NCBI GenBank assembly: GCA_032622095.1
Contig: CP136069.1
Span: forward strand, 182,705,122 to 182,769,121
DNA from: Siphonodentalium dalli
Taxonomy: Eukaryota; Mollusca; Scaphopoda; Gadilida; Siphonodentaliidae
Direction of reading: 5' to 3'
DNA: 64,000 bases
The translations under genes were made by a program, and so were the position numbers. Shown in pieces: positions 1-11,400 of the stretch; position 1 is the first letter of the stretch, and every line of letters starts with the position of its first letter. A model generated the notes under the pieces. The model ran no database searches. It had not been told where the DNA came from and saw only the letters and a program-made list of their open reading frames with translations.

Positions 1-490
1 ATATCCTGTGCCAATGCATTCTCTTATATATGCGAGTCGACCATAAGTCGCCTCACATATATAAGAGAATGCATTGGCATAACAAATTTTATAATATTTT
101 TTATAATTGTTAAAAATTGTAAGAAAAAATGATAACAAATTGGGAAAGAATGTAAGAAATAATGATAAAAATTGATAAAGAATGTAAGAAAAAATGATAA
201 AAATTGATAAAGAATGTAAGAAAAAATTATAAAAATTGATAAAGAATGTAAGAAAAAATGATAAAAATTGATAAAGAATGTAAGAAAAAATGATAAAAAT
301 TGATAAAGAATGTAAGAAAAAATGATAAAAATTGATAAAGAATGTAAGAAAAAATGATAAATTGGTAAAGAATTTAAGGAAAATTAATAATAAAAAAAAA
401 AGATTAAACATTGTTAGGCCAATGCATTATCTTATAAATGCCAGGCGACCTATGGCCTACTCGCATATATAAGAGAATGCATTGGCACAG
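1..490. repeat. Two hairpins flanking a 32-bp tandem array
   Basis: Hairpin 1 has arms at 9-36 and 52-79 (28 bp, one mismatch, 15-nt loop). Hairpin 2 has arms at 418-444 and 460-486 with the same arm sequence, including ccaatgcattctcttatata. Between them, about 120-375, lies an A-rich array with a ~32-bp period built on aaagaatgtaagaaaaaatg. The same hairpin recurs at 4711-4862. The arrangement looks like a mobile or satellite-type unit with hairpin ends; no coding capacity is visible. The family is not recognised. Confidence 0.75.
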
Positions 491-904
491 GATCTTTGAT
501 TGCAGCAGTGCAAATGGAGGCCTGAGTGAGTCTGGTCGTTGAAGTACAAAAAACCTAGAACAAATTGTTAGTAAGGTGAATTTGGTATCAAAACATGCGG
601 AAATGTCCAAGGAACAACATATCTAAAATCCGCTAAAATCAGATTTGGAGAAACTTTTTATCCAAGATGTTGTCAAACATGGTTGTCTACATCAGTTCTG
701 GAACTAAGTCATTGTATGATATGTTGTGGCATAGGAATTACGCAGTTATACCAGTTTGTGTGAAATTAGAGTACGGGGGCGTATAGAGTGACGCGGACAG
801 AAAATAATACAATTGTGGCATGAAATGGCTGTCAAAATGGCCGCAACTCCAAGACATACCACTGCGAAAGCAACATATTGGATAACCATATTGGAAGTGA
901 ATAT
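491..904. other. Unannotated spacer
   Basis: No convincing coding region. Bases 609-641 match the reverse complement of 2108-2140 (about 30 bp), so this short stretch may mark one side of whatever carries the 905-2030 repeat. Confidence 0.4.
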
Positions 905-2030
905 ACGTATTGGTAAGACTGTTGTTAAGTATCTTTAAAGGTACACAGATAATTAAAACAGATCCATCTGCAGGATTTATCGGTCACTGTAATGCGATTC
1001 AAACCCAATGATTTATGTCTTTAAAGTTTGGGTTTTCTGCTTATCCAACATCCAACTGTCGGGCCGACATATAATACTTTTCTGCATGCAACATACAGAG
1101 TAATGACTAATGTTTCGCTAAAAATGCATGATAGTCCCAATGCTTATTACCCTTAAAGAAACGCTCGTCGCTTCAACATATTAGCATCATATCTCACCAG
1201 ATCAAAGCGATTGTTTACAGTTTACGCAAGACTAATGTTCACGCTGCTACTAAACCTGTTTGTTAGTAGACCATTTTGTAAAATTACTTCAGTCGCCACT
1301 TTACAACTGGAATATGCTACCACGCAATGAACAATGTTCAGTATCGTTTTGTTTGAAAATATCTTGCCAATACCACCAAGGTACTTGTGCTAAATACTAG
1401 GTGATCATCATTTAAAGCTGTTATTTCAGCGTCGAATATTCATGAAATGTTGTTATTTGTGGTTTCGTGTACATAAATTATATGTAACATTGGGGAGAAG
1501 GGGTAACGCGGTGATGCTGTTGCAGAAAACGTAGTACTTTCCGCATATCTGTGGCTTTGGTGAATGTAACTAAATATAATGTCCAGCTACAAACACAGTC
1601 TCTTCCACAGATTATGTAAACAATGTTGGTCAAGTTTCGAATTTATTGAAGATTGTCTATGGTACTCCTAAAGTTGTGTTTTGATAAATTGCGTTCATAA
1701 TATGCCACCATACATTATTGTCTTAAAAGCGAAATATTCGTGTTTCATCACCTGCTCGGAGGCAACTATGACTGCTATTTTGAGACATGGACAATACTAT
1801 ATCCACATTTTACCCAGGAATATATGCATATCTCTCATGTTGTTATGTGGCAATGCATTTTGAAAGGTTTCATGTTGTAGATATAAAAATAAACGATGAT
1901 CGGTCACATTCGTGAGACTGCTCTGACTACATTTCATTCTGCGTCTAGACAAAGTCACAGAATCAATACATTCCTATTAAATCGCATTTAACTGTTTAAT
2001 TACCCATATAATCACACGACTCAAGATAAA
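905..2030. repeat. ~1.1-kb dispersed repeat, copy 1
   Basis: This block aligns by eye, same strand, with 15035-16265 inside PGAP2 intron 4. Shared stretches include taaaacagatccatctg near 955, the run ending gggttttctgctta near 1040, and atcggtcacattcgtgagac near 1900. Divergence is substantial (many substitutions and indels), so both copies are old. No open frame is shared. It is a non-coding dispersed element of unknown family, perhaps a non-autonomous DNA transposon. Confidence 0.65.
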
Positions 2031-2394
2031 AAAAAAGTAAATATAAACTGTGATAAAGTCCATTTTTAACCGTCGCATGAGACCCTTCTTTCGATTGCTC
2101 TCTAGTGAGGATTTTAGCGGATTTTGGATATATTGTTCCAGACAAAATTACGCCAAAAACAGCTTACTACCAAGGTATAATGCTCCAGCGACCAGACAAC
2201 TATGGAAGAGCGGCATTGCAATAAGGATTTGTTCCAAAATGATGACACAAACAGGCTATGGACGTCGATATCGATTTTTTGTATTACTCCAAATCAGACA
2301 CAAGATAGTATGTAACATGCTGTTTAGCCAAGTTAGTGTAGCTGACTAGGTCATTGTCGCATGGTAACACGCCCTGGATCTCTCAAACGTACAA
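2031..2394. other. Unannotated spacer
   Basis: Holds an open frame of about 100 codons (2050-2349) with no recognisable domain, and the inverted match to 609-641. I see no reason to call a gene. Confidence 0.35.
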
Positions 2395-2965
2395 AACGAC
2401 ACCCATGATCGTGTGCCACTTGCACAATTATGTGTCTGGGTGAAGTTAAAAATACGACACTGAACGCAGAATATAAAGTTGGTAGAAATAGTAATTGTAA
2501 ACCAGAAATGTGATATATTGTTTAAATTGTTTGATATGTGGACCCGCTGTACATTGGCGAGACAGAGATACAATTGTCAGAAGGGATTGTGGAACATCTG
2601 AAGGACATTCGACTTCTTGATGATAAGCCGACCTATGGACATTTTAAATCAACCGGGAACTTCCGTTGACAATATAAGGGTATCGGTTTTTAGAAAAGGT
2701 TAAATGGAACAATTAGCTGAGACTGATACGTGGAGACCGTTGGATAGCTAAGATGAAAACCCGGACTGGTCAGGGGTTCGTCGGTAGAGGAAATGGCGCC
2801 AACTTGTGGATGTCAATCCTGAGATAGCGTTGCCTGTGTTAGTTGACGTTCTCTGGCGACCTATAACCTTAAGACCTGTAACGTCATTGTAAAATATCCG
2901 CCATTGTTATTTGTATGTTTATCTGAATGCCATCATGTGATTTAGTCTAAATAATATCAAATAAA
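2395..2965 (+). pseudogene. Penelope-like element remnant: GIY-YIG endonuclease end
   Basis: Translating + strand frames in turn gives the hallmark of the GIY-YIG nuclease found at the C terminus of Penelope-like retroelements. NVIYCLNC (from about 2507) is followed, after a frameshift, by YIGETEIQLSEGIVEHLKDI (from 2550), then a stretch ending GHFKSTGNFR, a stop, and NIRVSVF in another frame. Several stops and shifts show it is dead. The 3' part continues as non-coding sequence to an AATAAA at 2960-2965. In live elements this domain nicks target DNA for retrotransposition. GIY-YIG domains occur elsewhere too, so assignment to Penelope rests on the VIY...YIGET spacing and the following EHL motif, as known for that group. 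Confidence 0.55.
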
Positions 2966-3609
2966 GAAGGCCTATGGCCGAACGCTTTTGAAGAGCGACT
3001 TATTTAATTTGGTTTTCTATAATTTGCATCAAACTGGCTTTAGTGCATGCCTCGTATGAATAAACGGCGGCCATGTTGGACGCCATCTTGTCTGGTGTCT
3101 AAACGGGCACGTTTTACGTTTTAATATTGCTTAAAAGTTGAGGGACAATAAGGAAGAAACGGAGTGCGGCTAAGTTAAGTCATGTGGTGTGGCATGCAGG
3201 GGTACCATATCAGCCCCCGGGCTATTATATTTGTGTTTTCATTACCGTTGCGTGACCTTTTAACACCTGGTAACGTCATCAATGACCACATTTTGTCGTT
3301 ACCGGTGGATAGAGTAATCAATACCCACAACATGATACATCACCTGTTAAAATCTAATCACAATGACATAACTTATAATTATGGGATTACCGCATCCTCC
3401 CCCTATTATGATCGAAACTTTGAAAACTTTTGAATGTTGTTGAATGAAGTGAGCAGGCATTTGATTCAGAAGCACTCCTTGGTAGATAATTTGATCTCAT
3501 AATGATTTGTAATTTAGTATGCACACTTGAAATGTTTGAAATTTTAATTTGCGCAAATTTATTCACTGATTATTCAGTTTGATTCATTTTTTTTTTTTTT
3601 TTTTTTCAG
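2966..3609 (+). other. Region upstream of PGAP2 coding start
   Basis: Probably contains or adjoins a 5' non-coding part of PGAP2, because a strong splice acceptor (20 T residues at 3587-3606, then CAG at 3607-3609) lies 10 nt before the ATG. I could not identify the matching upstream donor or a promoter with confidence. The 83-codon frame at 3182-3433 has no recognisable content. Confidence 0.4.
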
Positions 3610-3619
3610 AATAGCAAAT

Positions 3620-3760
3620 ATGTCATCCCGAAGTTTGTTTGATGTTTCCTTCAAGAAGGTCGCATATTTCTACATGGGACTGCCGACATTTGCAACAGCA
3701 TTTTGTGTATTGTGGTCCTTAATGTTTGATTTTGAGGCTTCCACGAGAACACATTGCATG
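3620..3760 (+). CDS. PGAP2: PGAP2 coding exon 1
   Basis: 47 codons, phase 0 at the donor (gtaaat at 3761). It begins MSSRSLFDVSFKK and encodes the short cytosolic N terminus and first membrane segment, ending THCM where relatives read THCG. The exon itself starts at about 3610, leaving ten untranslated bases before the ATG, so at least one upstream non-coding exon is expected. Confidence 0.93.
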
Positions 3761-5432
3761 GTAAATATGTATTAAATTATTCACCCCTGAAGGGCCGGAC
3801 TCTCCCTTTCAGATAGAAAATTATCCATTGGAATGTGATGTTCAGTTGGATCTTTTAAGCAGAAAACAGCATTGTGGTGTAACTCTTTTCACCCAAACAA
3901 CCATATATTATTTAACAGCCAAGGATTAAGCATAAAACAATATATAATCGGGGTTCACGATTAGATAATGATTGATATTCAATCGGAGTAACACGTGCCA
4001 CGAGAGGTTAGGATTATATTTCAAAATGAGTATCCTGATTTAATCGAAAGTGGATAATAACAGGAGCCAACTAACCACTACTAAATATACTTCCTTTTTG
4101 GATGGCGATCTAATATATATTTTGGGACTTCTGTTTGTCTGTGTGTTAGCTATGGCCGGGAAAACTGCCCGACGGATTGTGACGAAATTTGATATTTATG
4201 GGTAATTTGTCCAGGGAGTGTTTTGGACGGGTCAAATCGTGACCCCGACCTGACCTTGACCTTCAAAAAGGTCAATTCAAGGTAAAATCGGGTAAAATAG
4301 ACGGATTTCGACGAAATTTGATACCTATGGGTACTTTTGTCCGGGGAGTGTTTTGGACGGGTCAAATTGTTACCCCGACCTGATATTGACCTTCAAAATT
4401 GTCAATTCAAGGTCAAATTGCGAATTTTTACGGGATTTCGACGAAATTTGATACATACGGTTACTTTTGTCCGAGGAGTGTTTTCGACGGGTCAAATCGT
4501 GACCCCAACCTGACCTTGACCTTCAAAATGGTCAATTCAAGGTCAAATCGCGCATTTCGCCGGAAAGCAGAGGGGAAACAGCCCGGACGAAGTCGGGTCC
4601 ACCAGCTAGTATATTATAGAGGAGATATTTAAAAATAATTTAAACCATTTTTGTTAAATTCATTGCATCTCACTAATACCGAAGACGCGTATATTAACCC
4701 TTTAATGATGTTCATGACGCCCAATGGGAGCCTCGCATATATAAGAAAATGCACTGGCTTACAAGATCAATGTATATATTATGTCAGGCCAATGTTGGCT
4801 CTTATATATTCGAATCTCACTATGGGCAACTCGCATATTTAAGAGAAGGCATTTGCACAGGGGTTTCGCAAACAGTCAGGAAGCTCCAGTCATCAAAGGG
4901 TTAAATTAGCCGTTAAACTGTAATACATTAATTTAGAAACATTTCGGTTCCATTCCTACTTCTATACATATATAGGGTAAAGTTATATTCTGAAATATTC
5001 AAGTATTGTACTACTCAACAAGAGGCATTGAATGCGCGCCAGTAATCAGACGACAATAACAGTTGTTTCTGCTGACTTTTATGAAATGTATCTTATTTCA
5101 TATTCACTCACTTTGAAAGCATTGTGTCCCCTAATATATCTTATGAACATACACACGCTTTCATGCTACAACGGTAGCAAGAAAGTGTGTATATTTATAA
5201 GATTATAGTAAACTTGATGGTGACACGTGAACGAGGTAAGTATAAAATTGTCAGGATAGAGGACTCAGACAATGGTAAGTATATGTCTAGGTTAGCAGAA
5301 CACACAGTGTTCAAACTTTGCCGAAATAAATCTGTTGACCAATTGTTTTGGCCAAATTAAAACAACTGTTGCCAAATTAAATCCACATTTTCTGGTCTCA
5401 TAATTAATGAATATTATTGTTTTATTTAACAT

Positions 5433-5476
<44 letters not shown>

Positions 5477-8400
5477 AACTACCATTCAGCCTTATGGCAG
5501 ACAAAAGATTCATTAGTATTATTCCAATAAAGCTGTATCACATAATCAATTACCAGATGATCGTACTATAACTTTGATTCTCATGTCACTCCCGTTTCAA
5601 AAGCAGCTTGTGTTTTTGAATTAGATTTCCGATTTTGGGATAAAAAAAAATTGTCAAAAAGTTAATGAAAAAATTATTGGCCATTTTCGAAAAAAAATAG
5701 ACATATGTTAAATAGTTTTATTCTGGACCTAATATAGATTCTCTTTCCTTCCACAGGTAGCAAACTATCTTCCTACTGTAAGCGCCGTGGTAGGAGGTTT
5801 CACACCACAGCTATATGTGTGGCGTATATGCATAGCACTACATTCCTGTCCAAGAATAATGGTGGCAGGAGCATACTACCGCTTCCATACACGTGTGTCC
5901 GTACCTCACAGCAGTGAGCTATACAGACTACTAGCGGCTCTGTGCTCACTTCTCAACATTATAGAGATGTTAGCATTAATCACTCTAACTTACATATCAT
6001 CTGATGACAATTATAGTAAGTTAATTTGTCGTTGGATTATCGACATCGGTCAACACCCCTGGTCAAGTGGCCCTGCTAATATGATATGATGCTGGTGGTC
6101 CTGCTGAAATTGATATGATGCGGGTATGGCAAACTGATGTCGTTACGAAAAAGTACCGTTATTTTTTCTAAAGTTGTCATTTTCGCGGTGTATGGCTAAT
6201 CCGAACGATTTGAGAAAAACCAGTGTGTGTATATGAAACATTCAAGAACAAATATATTTTTGAAAAATATAGTAATGCCTACGGGCCTACGCTGGTGTTT
6301 TATACCGACGTGAATAACCATCTTGATTATAGTCGATTTTCAACCAGTTATAAAAATATTCGCAATAAATATGTTTTTGAATGCATATTAACGGTGGGGA
6401 ATCACGTGGTTTCGAGTTGATGAGTATCACGCATTCAACATGGCCGAGGCGATAGTAGACGCGACCAGATACCAGATAAAAGGGTAATAAACTAGGGTGA
6501 TGATATATTACATAGTATTCTGGCAGCTACGAGCATATGATAAACTATTTTCAAAACAAGCTGATACCTCAATTGTGTCCAAACTCACAGTTGTTTGCTC
6601 TCACATTCTGACCAAGTTGTCAGTCGAAGGATTCTCTAGATGTATGGGCTTGTGTATTCCACGAACTTCCGACTGGCAACTTTGGCCAGAATTTTATAGG
6701 GAATTACTGAGTATTTCCGAACAAATAAGGTATCAACTTGTTTTTAAAATATGTCAACATTCCATGTTTTGTGCCAGTTGCTCATATATTATGTGTTTGT
6801 GCGTTTGCACACTTAGCATGCGTGGTACTCACCAACATCGAAACCACGTGATTCCCCACCGTGATATTGGCTTTTCCTGGATATGTTCAGAATATCGGAA
6901 CACCGCGAAAAAGACAAATTAACAGCATCAGTTTGCCCTAACAACATCATATCAATAAAGCAGGACCAACCCCAATGTAGTATACACATGGCGGTTTTCC
7001 TCGATTCGTTATGATTAGCCAAACACCACGAGAAAAATGGTAATTTTTGTTACCAGCATCAGTTTGGCCTACCAGCATCATAGCACATTAGCAGGACACA
7101 CTATCGTCATAACTAACAGGACAACTTGTCCAGGGCTTGTGAATTGTGTATGTCCGTATGTCTGTCGAAATGTAATTGATTTTGGCGAGTATAATGCACA
7201 TGCGCCGTGCTGCACTTATCATGCCTGCAGGAATATGTATATAGGTGTGTATGTGTGCATGTTTGGTTGTTAGTCTATGTGTGGAAAGGTGTTAATGTGA
7301 ACGCTTATTTGCGATTGTGTTAATTGGACTATGTTGCGAGTTTGTACATGCGTGCGTGTGTATGTGCATGTACGTGCTGATAGAGTGTGGTTTTCCGTGG
7401 TACATACTGTTCATTCATCTATGAGCTAATTGGCGTGACTGTGCTCGAGTGTGGTTTTGTGTTGGTATGGCGTGAATGTATATGTGTGCGGTGACGAATG
7501 ACTGTTTAGTATATATGCGATGGGGTGCTTTTGTCCATATTTCTGCTTATATTTCCTTAATTTGTAACAATGTTTTCTTATAATGATCTTCTATTAAGGA
7601 GGAATTAAAGATATATATATATATATATAAATTAGCAGGACACAATATCGTCATAACGAACGAACAGGACAACTTGTCCAGGGCTGATTATGATTCGATA
7701 TATAGTTATATATAGTTATTGATATCGTTGGAATCGGGAGGGCGATGGCTACATCTTGGGTGCAATTTAGTCATGACCCTATCTATATTAGCCCAATGAA
7801 ATAATGATGCATTACTAACTTACGATCAAACTTAGCGCCAGGGTGAACTAACCCCTGTGTTATAATGGTATATCTCCACGAGCCAATGACCTTGAGTTTT
7901 GACTTCACGTGACCGATTTCAGAAGAAGTTGTCATGGTTTGGAAAACACGATAAATGGCTGGAGTCATAAATTAATTTTCATTATAGTTATCATGTTGTT
8001 TGCACAAATCCATGGCTCAAATTCATTCATGTGTTGCATATATTATGTTGAGTATAAAGGAGATGGTCACATAAATGGCCGGATTTAGTGTACATTACAT
8101 TACCCCTTTATTATAGGGATTTATGCAGCTCAGCAATTTATGTATCCTTCACCTGGGTATTGTTTTCTGTGTTTATTGTCAGACATCCATGAATGTTCGG
8201 TCATCATATATATGGTGTCGTCTTTAGTTTTGTTTATTTTCAGGCATCCATGAAAGTTCGTTCGTCATATTTATGGTGTCATCTTTAGTGTATATGCTAC
8301 TCACCATCTTTGTGATGTACTGGGGAAGAGTTAGGTACAATGCTCACAATAATACTCAAGTGAGTACCCAACATAGTTGTATCTATTAAAACAATCATTT

Positions 8401-11400
8401 CAATGTTTACAACCTTTTATATAAAAATTAATATTAAAAAAAAAATACATCAAAATTTAGTTGAATCCATATGATAAATCACTAAATCTGAAAGCTGGCA
8501 TTGTGATCTAGTATTTTATGGTATATTATTTCAAATACATTCATTTTTATGTATAACTCTTCGGTGTAAGAAATTATTATTATCTTGAAAACCAGGAAGT
8601 GTCATTTAAGTAATGTTTGTGTTTTGTTGAAGGATATTGTGCTGTGGCCGTTGGGAACTTGGGAACATTGTGTGAACAGCTTCGCTAAATGTGCGTCAAC
8701 TGTCACAGCGCTACAGCCTTCAATAATACTCACTCAAACAACGTTCTTTCGTTTATTATTTATTATTTATTAGCGTTCTGCTAAGTAATTTCCATGAACT
8801 CAGCTGAATTTGTTTTTTGAAATATGTCAGCAGTTTGGACATTGCGCCACGCAGCACTGTAAATTAGCCAAATATTGTACCTGTGAATTATTGATCGCTT
8901 ATTCTACGGACGCGCACATAGCAATAATGCAATATTCCTCTATTATTCCACACCCATTGGCGTTAGTCACATGTATTCAACGGAATCCCAGCCATTGAAT
9001 ACATATTAGTGTATACCTCTAGTGGAATACAAGCCGGAACTATTCTTGTTGACGTTGTCGTCAAGAAAGATGACGTACATTACGTCGATCATCCGCTTTC
9101 AATGATCCCTCCTTAATTACTGGTTATTTGTCAGACTTAAATCACAATCAAGGTAGATATAGTAACAATGAAGGTGACATTCATGGATTGAACTCGTCTG
9201 ACTGAACGGTGTAGAATAAATACAGAACACAACTTGCATCATAATCTCGAATCTTTTATCGAACTCGTTGCGGACGGCGCATAGTTATATTTCGCTCGAG
9301 CTACGCTCTCGCGAAATATATCCTTGCGCCATCCACAACTCATTCGATAAAAGAGTCTCGATTAAGATGCGCGTTGTTTCTGTCTATTTAGTCATCTAGA
9401 TGAACAGTTCTATCAGTTCATGATTATGAAACGCATGACCTAATTGGCAGCTGACCAATCATATAACGGGATTTAGTTTAACACATCGGCTGTGTAAATA
9501 TATTGAATAAATATTTTTTTCCCAGAAAATTATCTAAAGTTTGGTGTTTAGTTTTAACATTTTTTCAGTGGAACCTGGTGGAACATATCCAGTAGATTTA
9601 ATTGCGTTTAAAGATGTAAATTCATTTTCTGAACGATTTAACTTATTTTTTAAATCATATATCAATGCTAAAACAAGGGATCTATGTATATAGTTGCTAG
9701 CATAGAGCGTTCAAAACTCCAGGGAAAAGATTCGTCCTAACCGTGACCGATATTTTCCCTGGGATAATGGACCGTACACAGCTATTATCATAAGAATATG
9801 GTCTGAGGATTAATTAATTATTATAGTACATGTGTTACCATGACAGTATTTGTTATCATTGCAGGATATGAGGTCCCTCAGATGGAAAGTGATACTATTC
9901 CTGTTCAACTTAACTATATTTTTATCATCTCTTTATTTCTTCTTCCGTCATAATAGTCACTGTGAACCAGGAGGTATGTACCTTAATAAGCAAACTCAGT
10001 AGATCACTGAGTCGCGGCCGTATTGGATTCATCCAGCTCCGTTCCGTGGTTTCATATATTCTTCCAGCCCCGGTTCCGTGATTTTAGTGCTACTGATCAA
10101 AGTTGTGCAGTAGCATTTCCATATTATTTGTTATGGAGCTTTTGAATTAATCATGAATTCCATATATGGAATGCTACGCCAAAACTTTGACCTGTATCAT
10201 TAAAAACACGGAACCAGACCTGGTGGATCAAATATGGCCGCTAGTTAGTGACAGGGTGTATTATCACACGAAAACAAATTTCGGGGACTAAAAAGACAAA
10301 ATGACGTCATACAAATTTTAACAAGGTGTTTGTATCCCAAACAAACAACAGCCATGTGCACGGCATGGAACAGAAACGAGCGTTCCGTGTTAGTCTATTC
10401 CTGATATGGTAGAACTAAAGAGCGGTGTATGCCTATCCAAGCCTAAAGATGCATGGACGGTTTTAAGGTTTAACCAAACCAGTCCAATATGGCCTCCAGG
10501 GATATTTGTTTAAATTTTTTAATTGGTAGAAAAGTATCAAAAATGTCACCAAATTCAAAGAAAACAACAATCAATGTATCATATGTAGTTAACAACACTA
10601 TACTAGTAGCAGATTAAAACATATATAGCACATACTTACCAACCACCCTCTTGACGTTGTGCGCACGTACAGACAAAACAGTCAGCTTATTTCCATAAAT
10701 GAAAGTACAACAGGATTCAGGAGAACTCCATAAGAAACGCTTTGTTGAGAAATCCACATTTTATAGTAACAAAACGTATTTGATTTAAATTTTCCAAAGC
10801 CAGGTTATGTGTTGTGGCTCAACTTCACCAGAACGCATACAGCTTAATTTGACTATGACTGTAATTGTGCAAGGTCAGATTCCCTCAGCAAGCCAGCTTA
10901 TATTTTAACATGGCCAGCCTGGTCTAAATCCCAATCAGGATTAATCAAGAGATTACTCAATGAATTCCCACCAGCAAGTTTACAATGGATACAGTCATTG
11001 CCAAATACTGCTGTGTGATATCTGGTTGTGTCATTTCAAAATTTGATCACTCGCTTCAAAAACATGAGAATTAAATCATGTTTTGTTCTGTAATATATGG
11101 ATTTCTCAACAAAGCGTTCTTTACAGAGAACTCCCCAACCAGGATTCAGTTTTGTTTTTAGAAATTTCTCAACAACAGACCCTGTAAGTGTGCACAAAAT
11201 CAGATTTCAGTTCGGAAGAAAGTATCAAATATTTCCAATTTCTGTCACAGGTAAAGTGTTATTTACTATATATAATATACGTATATTTGTTTTTAGCTTC
11301 TCATGTGAAGTTTGTGCCATTTTTCTCTCTATTTCAAAAATTATCCAAATTTGAACCGGAGTCCATATTGGAGTGCTTTGGTTAAGCACTAAACTGAAAT

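Noticed and set aside
4399-4632. 77-residue protein
   Set aside because: It is the translation of the Helitron tandem repeats and 3' hairpin.
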